Below are positions 18,163-25,131 of a stretch of DNA of 28,796 nucleotides, one piece after another. Made by a program: the position numbers and the translations under genes. Origin of the DNA: Bodo saltans (lineage: Eukaryota; Euglenozoa; Kinetoplastea; Eubodonida; Bodonidae); NCBI GenBank assembly GCA_001460835.1, contig CYKH01002119.1, positions 1 through 28,796 on the forward strand, given 5' to 3'. Each line of letters begins with the position of its first letter. Within the stretch, counting starts at the first letter, position 1. The notes below the pieces were generated by a model that searched no databases, had not been told where the DNA came from, and was given only the letters and a program-made list of their open reading frames with translations.

Positions 18163-18840
18163 ATGACCAAGAAACCCTCGAAAAGCAAATTCCTGTCCCA
18201 ACCAACCCAACCCCATCGTCTAATCTTGAAGATTTTAGTTGTTGGTGCCCAATATTGTGGGAAGACATCACTCATTCGTCGATGCGTGCACGACGTTTTC
18301 AATCCAACGCTGAAAGCAACACTCGGCGTCGACTTCGCCGCAAAGCAAGTGGAACGGAAGGGAGGCAGTCAGACGCTGCACGTGTGGGATGTTGCAGGGC
18401 TGGAGTTGGGCTCTGGAATGACACGAGCTTACTATCATTCTGCAAATGGTGCAATGGTGGTGTGCGATGCTGATAACCTTGACGAGTCTCTTCGTCAGGC
18501 AATTCTTTGGAAGGCTGACATTGACAGCAAAGTGCTTGTTGGGCCTAATGAGGAGCGAATTCCCTGCATTCTACTTGTGAACAAGTGTGATCTGAAGCCG
18601 TTAACGAAGTCTCACGAAGAGTTGTTGGATACTACTTGCCGCGATCACAACTTCTGCGGCTGGCTTGCGACAAGCGCAAAGGCTAACATCAACGTTGTTG
18701 AGGCGTTCGAGATGATCACTGACCATACGTTGGCGTTCATGATTCGCGTGAACGGCATGATAGTGACGTTAGCCAAGCGGAATAGTGTGACCCTTGACCG
18801 TCTTGACCAATGTCCTTTGCAGCCACGTTGCCCATGCTGA
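18163..18840 (+). CDS. Rab32-like small GTPase with Gln-to-Leu change in switch II
   Basis: 225 residues. Rab GTPases switch between GDP and GTP forms to recruit effectors to membranes. The motifs are P-loop GAQYCGKT at 28-35, ATLGVDF in switch I, WDVAGLE at 75-81, NKCD at 140-143, and the Rab32-type CGWLATSAK near 165-173. It ends RCPC, a CxC prenylation motif. Leu80 stands where nearly all Rabs have the catalytic Gln; in Ras and Rab proteins the engineered Q-to-L change slows hydrolysis and locks the protein in the GTP form. All other GTP-binding motifs are intact and the reading frame is clean, so this looks like a working but probably hydrolysis-poor GTPase. It is closest to the next gene (19256). 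The ATG at 18163 is the only sensible start. Confidence 0.93.
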   Translation: MTKKPSKSKFLSQPTQPHRLILKILVVGAQYCGKTSLIRRCVHDVFNPTLKATLGVDFAAKQVERKGGSQTLHVWDVAGLELGSGMTRAYYHSANGAMVVCDADNLDESLRQAILWKADIDSKVLVGPNEERIPCILLVNKCDLKPLTKSHEELLDTTCRDHNFCGWLATSAKANINVVEAFEMITDHTLAFMIRVNGMIVTLAKRNSVTLDRLDQCPLQPRCPC

Positions 18841-19255
18841 TGTGACCAACTGCCAAACGACTTGCACAACGTTAATTGTGCTGTCCAAGCACGCCCAGCC
18901 GTGCTGATGAGGTCAAACCATCTTTTCCCCCAATCCGAAGCGCATGGTGACATGGCACAACTTTTTGATTTTGTACTTGAAACCGTGTCAGTGTGGGTGA
19001 CTTCCCCAGTTTCATCGAAGATGCATTTTTTTTATTATTATTTCTCGCCGTGCCCATGCACGTGAGGCTCCCATTGCTGTTTTCAATTATTTTTTTGAAA
19101 ATCAATTTTTTTTTCTCTGGAGCAACTCCAGTCGCGATTTCCCATTGATGCGTGTACATGCATTTTGCAGCAAGCAAAACTGACATCCATGAACGAATAT
19201 GTGTTTTTTGTGTGTTGTTGTCCCCTATCCATCATGGAAGACCGAAAAAAGGCAA
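18841..19255. other. Intergenic region, partly duplicated with the next gap
   Basis: 415 bases with no supported gene. The segment from about 19041 to the next ATG is recognisably homologous to the gap at 20042-20312, including a 27-base identical block and matching GTTGTTGTCCC stretches before both genes. This shows that the gene duplication unit of about 1 kb included flanking DNA. Confidence 0.65.
19041..19067. repeat. 27-bp intergenic block, copy 1
   Basis: Identical to 20042-20068, 1001 bases away. It begins TTTCTCGCCGTGCCC and contains CATGCACGTGAGG. The surrounding intergenic DNA is only moderately similar, so this block stands out. It also resembles the last codons of the neighbouring GTPase genes (CGTTGCCCATGC), so it may be a leftover of an older gene end rather than a regulatory element. 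Confidence 0.6.
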
Positions 19256-19939
19256 ATGTCCAGCATCAGGCGCACACCAAAAACCGAGAATACCGCCAAG
19301 TCATCTTGTGATCGCGACTTGATCCTGAAGATATTGATGATTGGAGGACCAGGTTGCGGCAAAACGTCGCTCATCCGCCGCTATGTCCACGATGCCTTTC
19401 ATTCAACGATGCGTGCAACTGTTGGGGTGGACTTTGCGCTGAAGCAGGTGCACCGATGTGGAGGCAGCCAAACTTTACAGCTGTGGGATGTTGCAGGACA
19501 AGAAAAAGGTGCCAACGCCATACGAGTATATTTTCAAGCTGCTGCGGGTGCAATGATAGTGTGCGATGCCACTCGCCTTGACGAGACTCTTCCTCTGGCC
19601 ATTCTTTGGAAACGTGACATCGACAGCAAAGTGTTTGTTGGACCAAAAGAAGAACGAATTCCTTGCATTCTGCTGGTGAACAAGTGCGACGTAGAGCCGT
19701 TAACTCAGTCTCACAAAGAACTATTGGATACCACTTGCCACGAGCACCACTTCTGCGGCTGGCTTGCAACAAGCGCCAAGGCCAACACCAACGTTGCCGA
19801 GGCGTTCGAGATGATCACAGACCACGTCTTGGCGTTTATCAAGCGTATTGACGACCTCATCACAAAGTCTCTCAACCGCAAGAGCGTCACCCTCAACGAG
19901 CTGGACAAACCAACTCCAGAGTCCCGTTGCCCATGTTGA
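19256..19939 (+). CDS. Rab32-like small GTPase
   Basis: 227 residues from ATG 19256; an in-frame open stretch begins at 19199 but has a non-conserved hydrophobic leader, while ATG 19256 gives MSSIRR, matching MTSIRH of the next copy. It has P-loop GGPGCGKT at 30-37, ATVGVDF, WDVAGQE with the catalytic Gln82 kept, NKCD, CGWLATSAK, and a C-terminal RCPC (CxC prenylation). It should be a working membrane-attached GTPase. Compared with the canonical copy at 21360 it has CGKT instead of TGKT in the P-loop and lacks the MTRVYY tyrosines (AIRVYF). It is nearly identical to the pseudogene at 20313 through the N-terminal half, so the two come from a recent duplication. Confidence 0.93.
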   Translation: MSSIRRTPKTENTAKSSCDRDLILKILMIGGPGCGKTSLIRRYVHDAFHSTMRATVGVDFALKQVHRCGGSQTLQLWDVAGQEKGANAIRVYFQAAAGAMIVCDATRLDETLPLAILWKRDIDSKVFVGPKEERIPCILLVNKCDVEPLTQSHKELLDTTCHEHHFCGWLATSAKANTNVAEAFEMITDHVLAFIKRIDDLITKSLNRKSVTLNELDKPTPESRCPC

Positions 19940-20312
19940 CGCACATTTTTTTTTTTGAAGTGGGAAATCCTCGTCCAATGAAATGAGCAAGAAGATTTTG
20001 CGTGTGCCACACGCCAATCTATCATTGTTAGTTGCTTCACTTTTCTCGCCGTGCCCATGCACGTGAGGTTCCCACGTTGCTATTTTTTTTCCCCCTTTGC
20101 GTTCATGTGTTGTTATGCCTTCTCCATTCCTGGTGCAACTCGAGTAGCGGCTCCCATTAGTTGCGGGAGCAAGCTATTTGCGATGCAACAGTGACCTCCT
20201 AAACCATAATAGCAATCTCTCTGTTTTGCATGAACATCAAGCTGTTTGAGAGTCTTTGTGTTTGATTGTTGTTGTCCCGTCCAGCCATCCCTCATAGGCC
20301 CGCACATCTCGA
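19940..20312. other. Intergenic region, duplicated flank
   Basis: 373 bases with no gene. It includes the second copy of the 27-base block (20042-20068) and sequence homologous to the gap before 19256. Short T and C runs near 20082-20097 could serve as a splice-site tract for the next copy. Confidence 0.55.
20042..20068. repeat. 27-bp intergenic block, copy 2
   Basis: This is identical to 19041-19067. It lies about 100 bases after the stop of the gene at 19256 and 245 bases before the pseudogene start. Confidence 0.6.
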
Positions 20313-21007
20313 ATGACCAGCATCAGGCACACAACAAGGAACGAGGGTGCCGCCAAGTCAACTTGTGATCGCGACTTGGTCTTGAAGATATTGGTGATCG
20401 GAGGACCAAGTTGCGGCAAAACGTCGCTCATCCGCCGCTATGTCCACGACGCCTTTCATTCAACGATGCGTGCAACTGTTGGGGTGGACTTTGCACGGAA
20501 GCAGGTGCACAGAGGTGGCGGCTGCCAAGTCCTCCAGCTGTGGGATGTTGCAGGACAAAAAAGAAACTCGACGACCACAAGGGTCTATTTTCAAGCTGCA
20601 TTGGGCGCAATGGTCGTGTGCGATGCCCACGCGCCTTGACGAGACCCTTGATCATGGCCATTTATTGGAAACATGACATTGACAAGAAGGTGTTTGTTGG
20701 GCCAAATGAGGAGCGAATTCCTTTTGCATTCCTTGCTGGTGAACAAGAGTGACGCTTCCCCATTGACACAGTCTGATACCATTCGGATTGAGGCTAGACA
20801 CCTGCCGCGAGCACAATTTCCGTGGCTGGTTTGCAACAAGCGCAAAGACCAACGCCAAACGTCGTCGAAGCGTTTGAGATGATCACAGACCACACCTTGG
20901 CGTTCATCAGAAGCATTGACGAATTTACCGCCAGCGATGCCAATCAAAAGAGTGTGGCCCTCAATAAACTGGACAAGACGGCTCCTCGGGCTCGTTGTCT
21001 GTGCTAG
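20313..21007 (+). pseudogene. Rab32-like GTPase pseudogene, multiple frameshifts
   Basis: A third copy of the diverged Rab32-like gene. The start (MTSIRH), P-loop GGPSCGKT, ATVGVDF and WDVAGQK are intact, but the frame stops at 20637-20639 after VVCDAHAP. Aligning with the gene at 19256 shows the rest in shifting frames: TRLDETL, then MAIYWKHDIDKKVFVGPNEERIP, then NKSD, then VEAFEMITDH and a final ARCLC with stop at 21005-21007. I count about six indels, all insertions: +1 near 20629, +1 near 20648, +2 near 20723, +2 near 20733, about +4 near 20775-20800 and +1 near 20864. The switch II Glu is also Lys (GQK). A truncated 108-residue product is possible but would lack the guanine-specificity motifs. 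Confidence 0.9.
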
Positions 21008-21359
21008 TTTTAGACAGCAACACACGAGCCCCAAAGCGCTTTTCGTCAAATTGCACGCAACTCTCTACATTTTCCCCCTCGCGATTCCTTGCCCTTTCCT
21101 TCTCATTTCTTTTTATGTTTTTCAAGCTTGTTGCCCAGCTGGTGCGATAAACCGCACTTTCGTTGCCCGTTAATGAACAAATGTTTCTTGTTGCCTCAAA
21201 TTCAAATTGACTACTGTTGGAAGGAAAAGAATCAATGTGAGTGATAAACTGATGATGTGGCGCCATCTGACAGCTTTTCAACATTTCTCTCATCTTCCTC
21301 GTTGCTATTCATCAGAGTGATATACCTCGCGTTCATCCATCTCAAGAAACAAAGAAAGA
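21008..21359. other. Intergenic region with two pyrimidine tracts
   Basis: 352 bases, no gene seen. A long pyrimidine-rich stretch lies at about 21068-21124 with AG at 21125, and another at about 21283-21310 with AG at 21314-21315. The second is the better candidate for the splice acceptor of the gene at 21360, leaving a 5' UTR of about 45 bases. Confidence 0.5.
21283..21315 (+). promoter_or_regulatory. Predicted trans-splice acceptor before Rab32-like gene
   Basis: A pyrimidine-rich tract (TTTCTCTCATCTTCCTC) is followed by AG at 21314-21315, 45 bases before ATG 21360. Confidence 0.4.
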
Positions 21360-21989
21360 ATGTCCAGCGGCCCCTGTGAGCTTCTCCATAAGGTCCTCGT
21401 GATCGGTGAGGGCGGTACGGGTAAGACGTGCCTCATTCGCCGGTACGTGCACGGCATTTTCCAAGCGACCAATAAGGCCACCATTGGTGTGGATTTCGCC
21501 TTGAAGGTGCTGAACCACAACAACCGTAGCATCACCCTCCAAATTTGGGATATCGCAGGACAGGAGCGTTACGGCCAAATGACCCGCGTGTACTACCAGG
21601 CTGCCGTAGGCGCCATGGTGGTGTGCGATATCACGCGCCCCGAGACAATGGAGCTGGCAGTGAAGTGGAAGCAAGACTTGGACAGCAAGGTGTTCCTTGG
21701 GTCCACTGGTAAGACAATCCCCTGTGTGCTGCTGGTGAACAAGAGCGATCTCGGACACCTCCACAAGACAAAGGAAGAGATGGACGCATTCTGCCGCGAG
21801 AACAATTTCTGCGGATGGTTTGAGACTAGCGCCAAGGATGACAAAAACGTGTCGACCTCATTCAATGCGCTCGTGGAGCACGTCCTCGCCGCTACTACGG
21901 ATCTCCCCAGCGAGGACTCCAAGAGCGCAAATACCGTCAAGCCCAACCGCCCTCCGCTGAAGAAGGAGGAGTCTGGATGCAAGTGCTAA
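21360..21989 (+). CDS. Rab32-like small GTPase, canonical member
   Basis: 209 residues, the usual Rab length. It has P-loop GEGGTGKT at 16-23, ATIGVDFALK in switch I, WDIAGQER with the catalytic Gln68, MTRVYYQAAVGAMVV, NKSD at 127-130, NFCGWFETSAKD around 149-160, and a C-terminal CKC for double geranylgeranylation. The GWFETSAK and DLDSKVFL segments are typical of the Rab32/Rab38 family, which in other eukaryotes serves lysosome-related organelles, endosomes and mitochondria-associated membranes; the local role is not known. It keeps every catalytic residue, and its codons end more often in C or G than those of its paralogues, so it is probably the conserved, better expressed parent type from which the upstream array arose. 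Confidence 0.95.
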   Translation: MSSGPCELLHKVLVIGEGGTGKTCLIRRYVHGIFQATNKATIGVDFALKVLNHNNRSITLQIWDIAGQERYGQMTRVYYQAAVGAMVVCDITRPETMELAVKWKQDLDSKVFLGSTGKTIPCVLLVNKSDLGHLHKTKEEMDAFCRENNFCGWFETSAKDDKNVSTSFNALVEHVLAATTDLPSEDSKSANTVKPNRPPLKKEESGCKC

Positions 21990-22426
21990 GCTCACCTTGG
22001 TTGTTGTCCAAGCGTTGCGAAATGTTCACCACAGACGTACAAAAAAAAAAGAGAGAAGAAGAAAGTGAGAACCAAGGACAAAGTAACATGTGCAAACACA
22101 GTAACCCAGGTCAAAAGTTGCCCCCAAATATGATATCGAACTTGAAAGAGAGTGTGCGCATGTGCTATTAGTGCTGATTGTGACGAGCGAGAGAGAAAAG
22201 TGGACAGGACGACGAAGGAATTGATAACTTGTTGCTCAATCTTTGTGTCGTCTTTGAAGTTGTCATGTACTGCTCAAGAGGAGGGAACACGCGTACCTGA
22301 AGTTGCTATTCCAACGTAGTTTTTATGACCAACAAACACGTGTGTTTTCATACATGCAATTCACCGATTGTTTTCATTTGTATGCAAAACAATCACTTTG
22401 TTTTATTTGAACGAGAAAACGTCGTC
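21990..22426. other. Intergenic region, no gene seen
   Basis: 437 bases. It contains an A10 run at 22040-22049 and purine-rich sequence after it. An in-frame open stretch from ATG 22325 joins the next gene, but I treat it as 5' UTR because the residues it adds are not plausible as a leader and a better transit peptide starts at 22427. Confidence 0.5.
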
Positions 22427-24742
22427 ATGATAAGGTTTTTCTCATGTCGCGGCGTTGGCAGTGCTGCTCTTGCTCCTTTATCTCGCACGGTAGCTGCTCG
22501 TGCTGTGCCAGAGGAGCTGTTTTCATCAACGAAGGTTGACACCGAAAATTTGGAGAGTAACGATGAATCACGGAACAGTGTCGACGACTTATCGTTCGCG
22601 GAACGCTTGGCACGCCGAGGTGACGCTGTCGGCGCTGAATTGCAACGACTGCAGTACGTTCTGACTGCTAAACCGCAAGTTCTGAGCACGAAAAGATCCT
22701 GGTCACTGTTTCCTGCTCAGTATCATGCAGATGCATCTGGGATCAATGGTGCGCAGCCGCGAGGTACTTCGTCTCTTGTTCTTGGGCCTGTTGTTGAAGT
22801 GCTGCAACGGTTTAGAAGAGGCTCGCGCCGCGGGGTCAGCTCGCCAGACACCGCCTTGGCCGAACGTCAGGTTGACGCAAAAGCAAGGCTTCTGGCAGAC
22901 TTGAGAGCGATGCATCAGCTCAACTACTATGGTACTATTGGACTAGTTCCCAAAAAGAATCTTCAACACTCTTGCTATATGATGGCATGGAATAGTTTCG
23001 TCGCTGCTCAGCATGCGTGCTGTGTGTTTGTGTACTACACTGCTCGAGCGTTCTCACAACGCGATGGGCGATCACTTCCTGTTGCTGTCACAACTGAGCT
23101 TGCTCGAGCGACATTTGACGCGCTTCGCTTCCTGCTGTACGGGTTTGTGGTGTCACCACTCATTCATATTCCCAACGGAATGATAAACGCTGTTTGCGGC
23201 ATGTCGAGCTTCTTCACAGGCAATGTATTTTTCGACGCCGTGAGTGGGAGGTACTACTATTGCGACCTTCGCCACATTGAACAGTTGCTTGAGCAGAACC
23301 TGGATGAGATCAGGACGATGAAAATCCTCGGGACTTTGGAGTTCAAAAGAAAAAAGATGGAGCCCGATGGAAAATTTAAAGATCAGATCAAGAATATCGG
23401 CTTCAAGATCCGCAAGTCGCAGCAGTCACGGATGCGACGAAAGGCAGGTCTCGCCGATGAAGAGCCAGAAAATGAACGTGAAGACCCATATGAAGTGCTT
23501 CGGTTGAAAAAATCTTCGACGTCGCTACAGATCAAACAACAGTACAAGAAGCTGGCAAAGGTGTTCCATCCGGATGCTGTGCAAGCGCAGCAAGGCGGTG
23601 TCTTGACGGAGAAACAGAAGGAAGAGTCTCAGCGCAAGTTTGAATCTATCGCTGAAGCGTACCAAATTCTCTCCAATCCAGAACGAAAACGTGCGTTCGA
23701 TCAAGCAGGGCATCAAGGTGTGAAGTTGTCGGAAACCAAAATGGGCCGGTTTGCGTCTTCCAACGCCGCTGAGATGGTCCAGTCTGTTTTCGGTGGGCGA
23801 ACGTTCAAGGAGACTTTCTTGGGTGAGTTGTACAAGAGCCACTGGGATCTTCGCTACCAGCACCAGCTGTGTATGTCGCTTCATGGATTTGAGTGCATGC
23901 AGTCGATTCGTGTGGCACTGCTGGCAATGAAATTGAAGGAAATTCTCGATGTGCATGCATTGCAGCAGTCCACAACCCCTGTCTCCGAAGCCACCGCTGC
24001 TGCGAAGGCTGGAACACACACGGTGAACGCTAAGCCGGCAGCGACTGCGTCGACTCAGCGGCCCTCATCTCAGTTCCGAGCCGCGCCCAACGTTGCACAA
24101 CATAAACCACAACAATCCAATGATCCATTACTCGCAGCGAAAAAGAACGCGGATACCCGAGCACCACCACCAGCAACACCACGTCGCACCGCTGAGTTCC
24201 CACTTTGCGACGACAACAATTTCTCTTTAGACTTCAAAAAACGCTGTGAGTTCTTTGCCAAGTCATTACAGGGGGCATGTTTCGGTCCTGCCCTGCTAGA
24301 AGACATTGGAAGCATTCATGTGGTATCCGCAAAACGATTTCTCGGAGTCGAAGCATTCTACCAACCCAAGGCGTATGTGTACAGAAACCTCACTCGTGGG
24401 TTCGCGAGCATTTTTGCCGGGTTTAAAGCTCAAGTCCGCGATAAGACGGAAGAGGAGTTGGCAAAAATGGTACTGGCAGAGTGGTTCAACATGGAGTACC
24501 ACAACGTGATGACAGATGGTGTGGTGGTGCTTCGTTACACTGCGCAGCTCGTTCTCAAAGACTCGTCTGCGTCTCCGGAGGTACTGCGCAGACGTGCGTA
24601 TGCACTGTGGCACTTAGGAGATACCTTCAAACAATACGGCGCTCCTTTTGGGGACGGTAAGCAGAACGACGAAGAGCTAGTTGCGTACCTGCAGCAAGCT
24701 GCAACGTCGGTGAAGTCGACCGGCCCGCCACCAACATTCTAG
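22427..24742 (+). CDS. J-domain (DnaJ/HSP40) protein with DnaJ-X-like C-terminal region
   Basis: 771 residues from ATG 22427, chosen because it begins MIRFFSCRGVG and continues with Arg, Ser and Ala but few acids, like a mitochondrial import presequence; ATG 22325 would bury this under 34 unlikely residues. A region with moderately hydrophobic stretches lies near 215-270 (FLLYGFVVSPL). The J domain is at about 353-430: DPYEVLRL, then the HPD motif at 381-383 that activates HSP70 ATPase, then AYQILSNPERKRAFDQAG. It is followed by FGGRTFKETFLGELYKS, similar to the start of the DnaJ-X domain of Caj1/Djp1-type proteins, then a Pro/Ala/Thr-rich linker at about 520-600 and a helical C-terminal domain. 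There is no Gly/Phe-rich or zinc-finger region, so it is a type C (class III) J protein. The partner HSP70 should be mitochondrial, not the one at 6585. Mitochondrial location is inference. Confidence 0.88.
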   Translation: MIRFFSCRGVGSAALAPLSRTVAARAVPEELFSSTKVDTENLESNDESRNSVDDLSFAERLARRGDAVGAELQRLQYVLTAKPQVLSTKRSWSLFPAQYHADASGINGAQPRGTSSLVLGPVVEVLQRFRRGSRRGVSSPDTALAERQVDAKARLLADLRAMHQLNYYGTIGLVPKKNLQHSCYMMAWNSFVAAQHACCVFVYYTARAFSQRDGRSLPVAVTTELARATFDALRFLLYGFVVSPLIHIPNGMINAVCGMSSFFTGNVFFDAVSGRYYYCDLRHIEQLLEQNLDEIRTMKILGTLEFKRKKMEPDGKFKDQIKNIGFKIRKSQQSRMRRKAGLADEEPENEREDPYEVLRLKKSSTSLQIKQQYKKLAKVFHPDAVQAQQGGVLTEKQKEESQRKFESIAEAYQILSNPERKRAFDQAGHQGVKLSETKMGRFASSNAAEMVQSVFGGRTFKETFLGELYKSHWDLRYQHQLCMSLHGFECMQSIRVALLAMKLKEILDVHALQQSTTPVSEATAAAKAGTHTVNAKPAATASTQRPSSQFRAAPNVAQHKPQQSNDPLLAAKKNADTRAPPPATPRRTAEFPLCDDNNFSLDFKKRCEFFAKSLQGACFGPALLEDIGSIHVVSAKRFLGVEAFYQPKAYVYRNLTRGFASIFAGFKAQVRDKTEEELAKMVLAEWFNMEYHNVMTDGVVVLRYTAQLVLKDSSASPEVLRRRAYALWHLGDTFKQYGAPFGDGKQNDEELVAYLQQAATSVKSTGPPPTF

Positions 24743-25103
24743 CGTGAGAGAATTTTTTTTGAAGGACATGCCAATGTTCATCTTCACATAAATTATTGTT
24801 TCAGATGAATCGAGAAAGTGCGCCTGACAGTGTCTGGAATGTTACATTAATCATCTTTTTCTTCTTTTTCGTCGCAAGCCTTGAAAATAAAGGCAACTCA
24901 GAGCCATATTGATTTTATTGCGAGCTAGACACTCAATCAATCACAAAGAGAAGAAAGTACAAGTAGAGACCATACAGTTTTTCTTTGCCGTGTCAAGAGT
25001 TTTTTTTTGATGTCAACAGAGTTTGATTTCTTGAATGCAAAGAGAAGAAAGTACAAGTAGAGACCATACAGTTTTTCTTTGCCGTGTCAAGAGTTTTTTT
25101 TTG
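24743..25103. other. Intergenic region including first 94-bp repeat copy
   Basis: 361 bases. It has no independent gene. The last part holds copy 1 of the 94-bp duplication, including a spare ATG at 25010 that opens a 16-codon frame ending in TAG, which would be an upstream ORF if the duplication is real. Confidence 0.6.
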
Positions 25104-25131
25104 ATGTCAACAGAGTTTGATTTCTTGAATG
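24944..25131. repeat. 94-bp perfect tandem duplication over a gene start
   Basis: Copy 1 is 24944-25037 and copy 2 is 25038-25131; I find no difference, including the T9 run. Each copy carries the tail of the 5' UTR, a pyrimidine tract with AG, the ATG and the first nine codons (MSTEFDFLN). 94 is 3n+1, so the extra copy cannot add an in-frame N-terminal repeat. Confidence 0.97.
25072..25091 (+). promoter_or_regulatory. Predicted trans-splice acceptor of the PROPPIN gene
   Basis: TTTTTCTTT-rich tract and AG at 25090-25091, 13 bases before ATG 25104. The same signal is present 94 bases upstream in copy 1 of the duplication. Confidence 0.35.

Noticed and set aside
25035-25103. N-terminal extension of the PROPPIN protein
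   Set aside because: It is translated entirely from the second copy of a duplicated UTR segment and would not exist without the 94-bp duplication.
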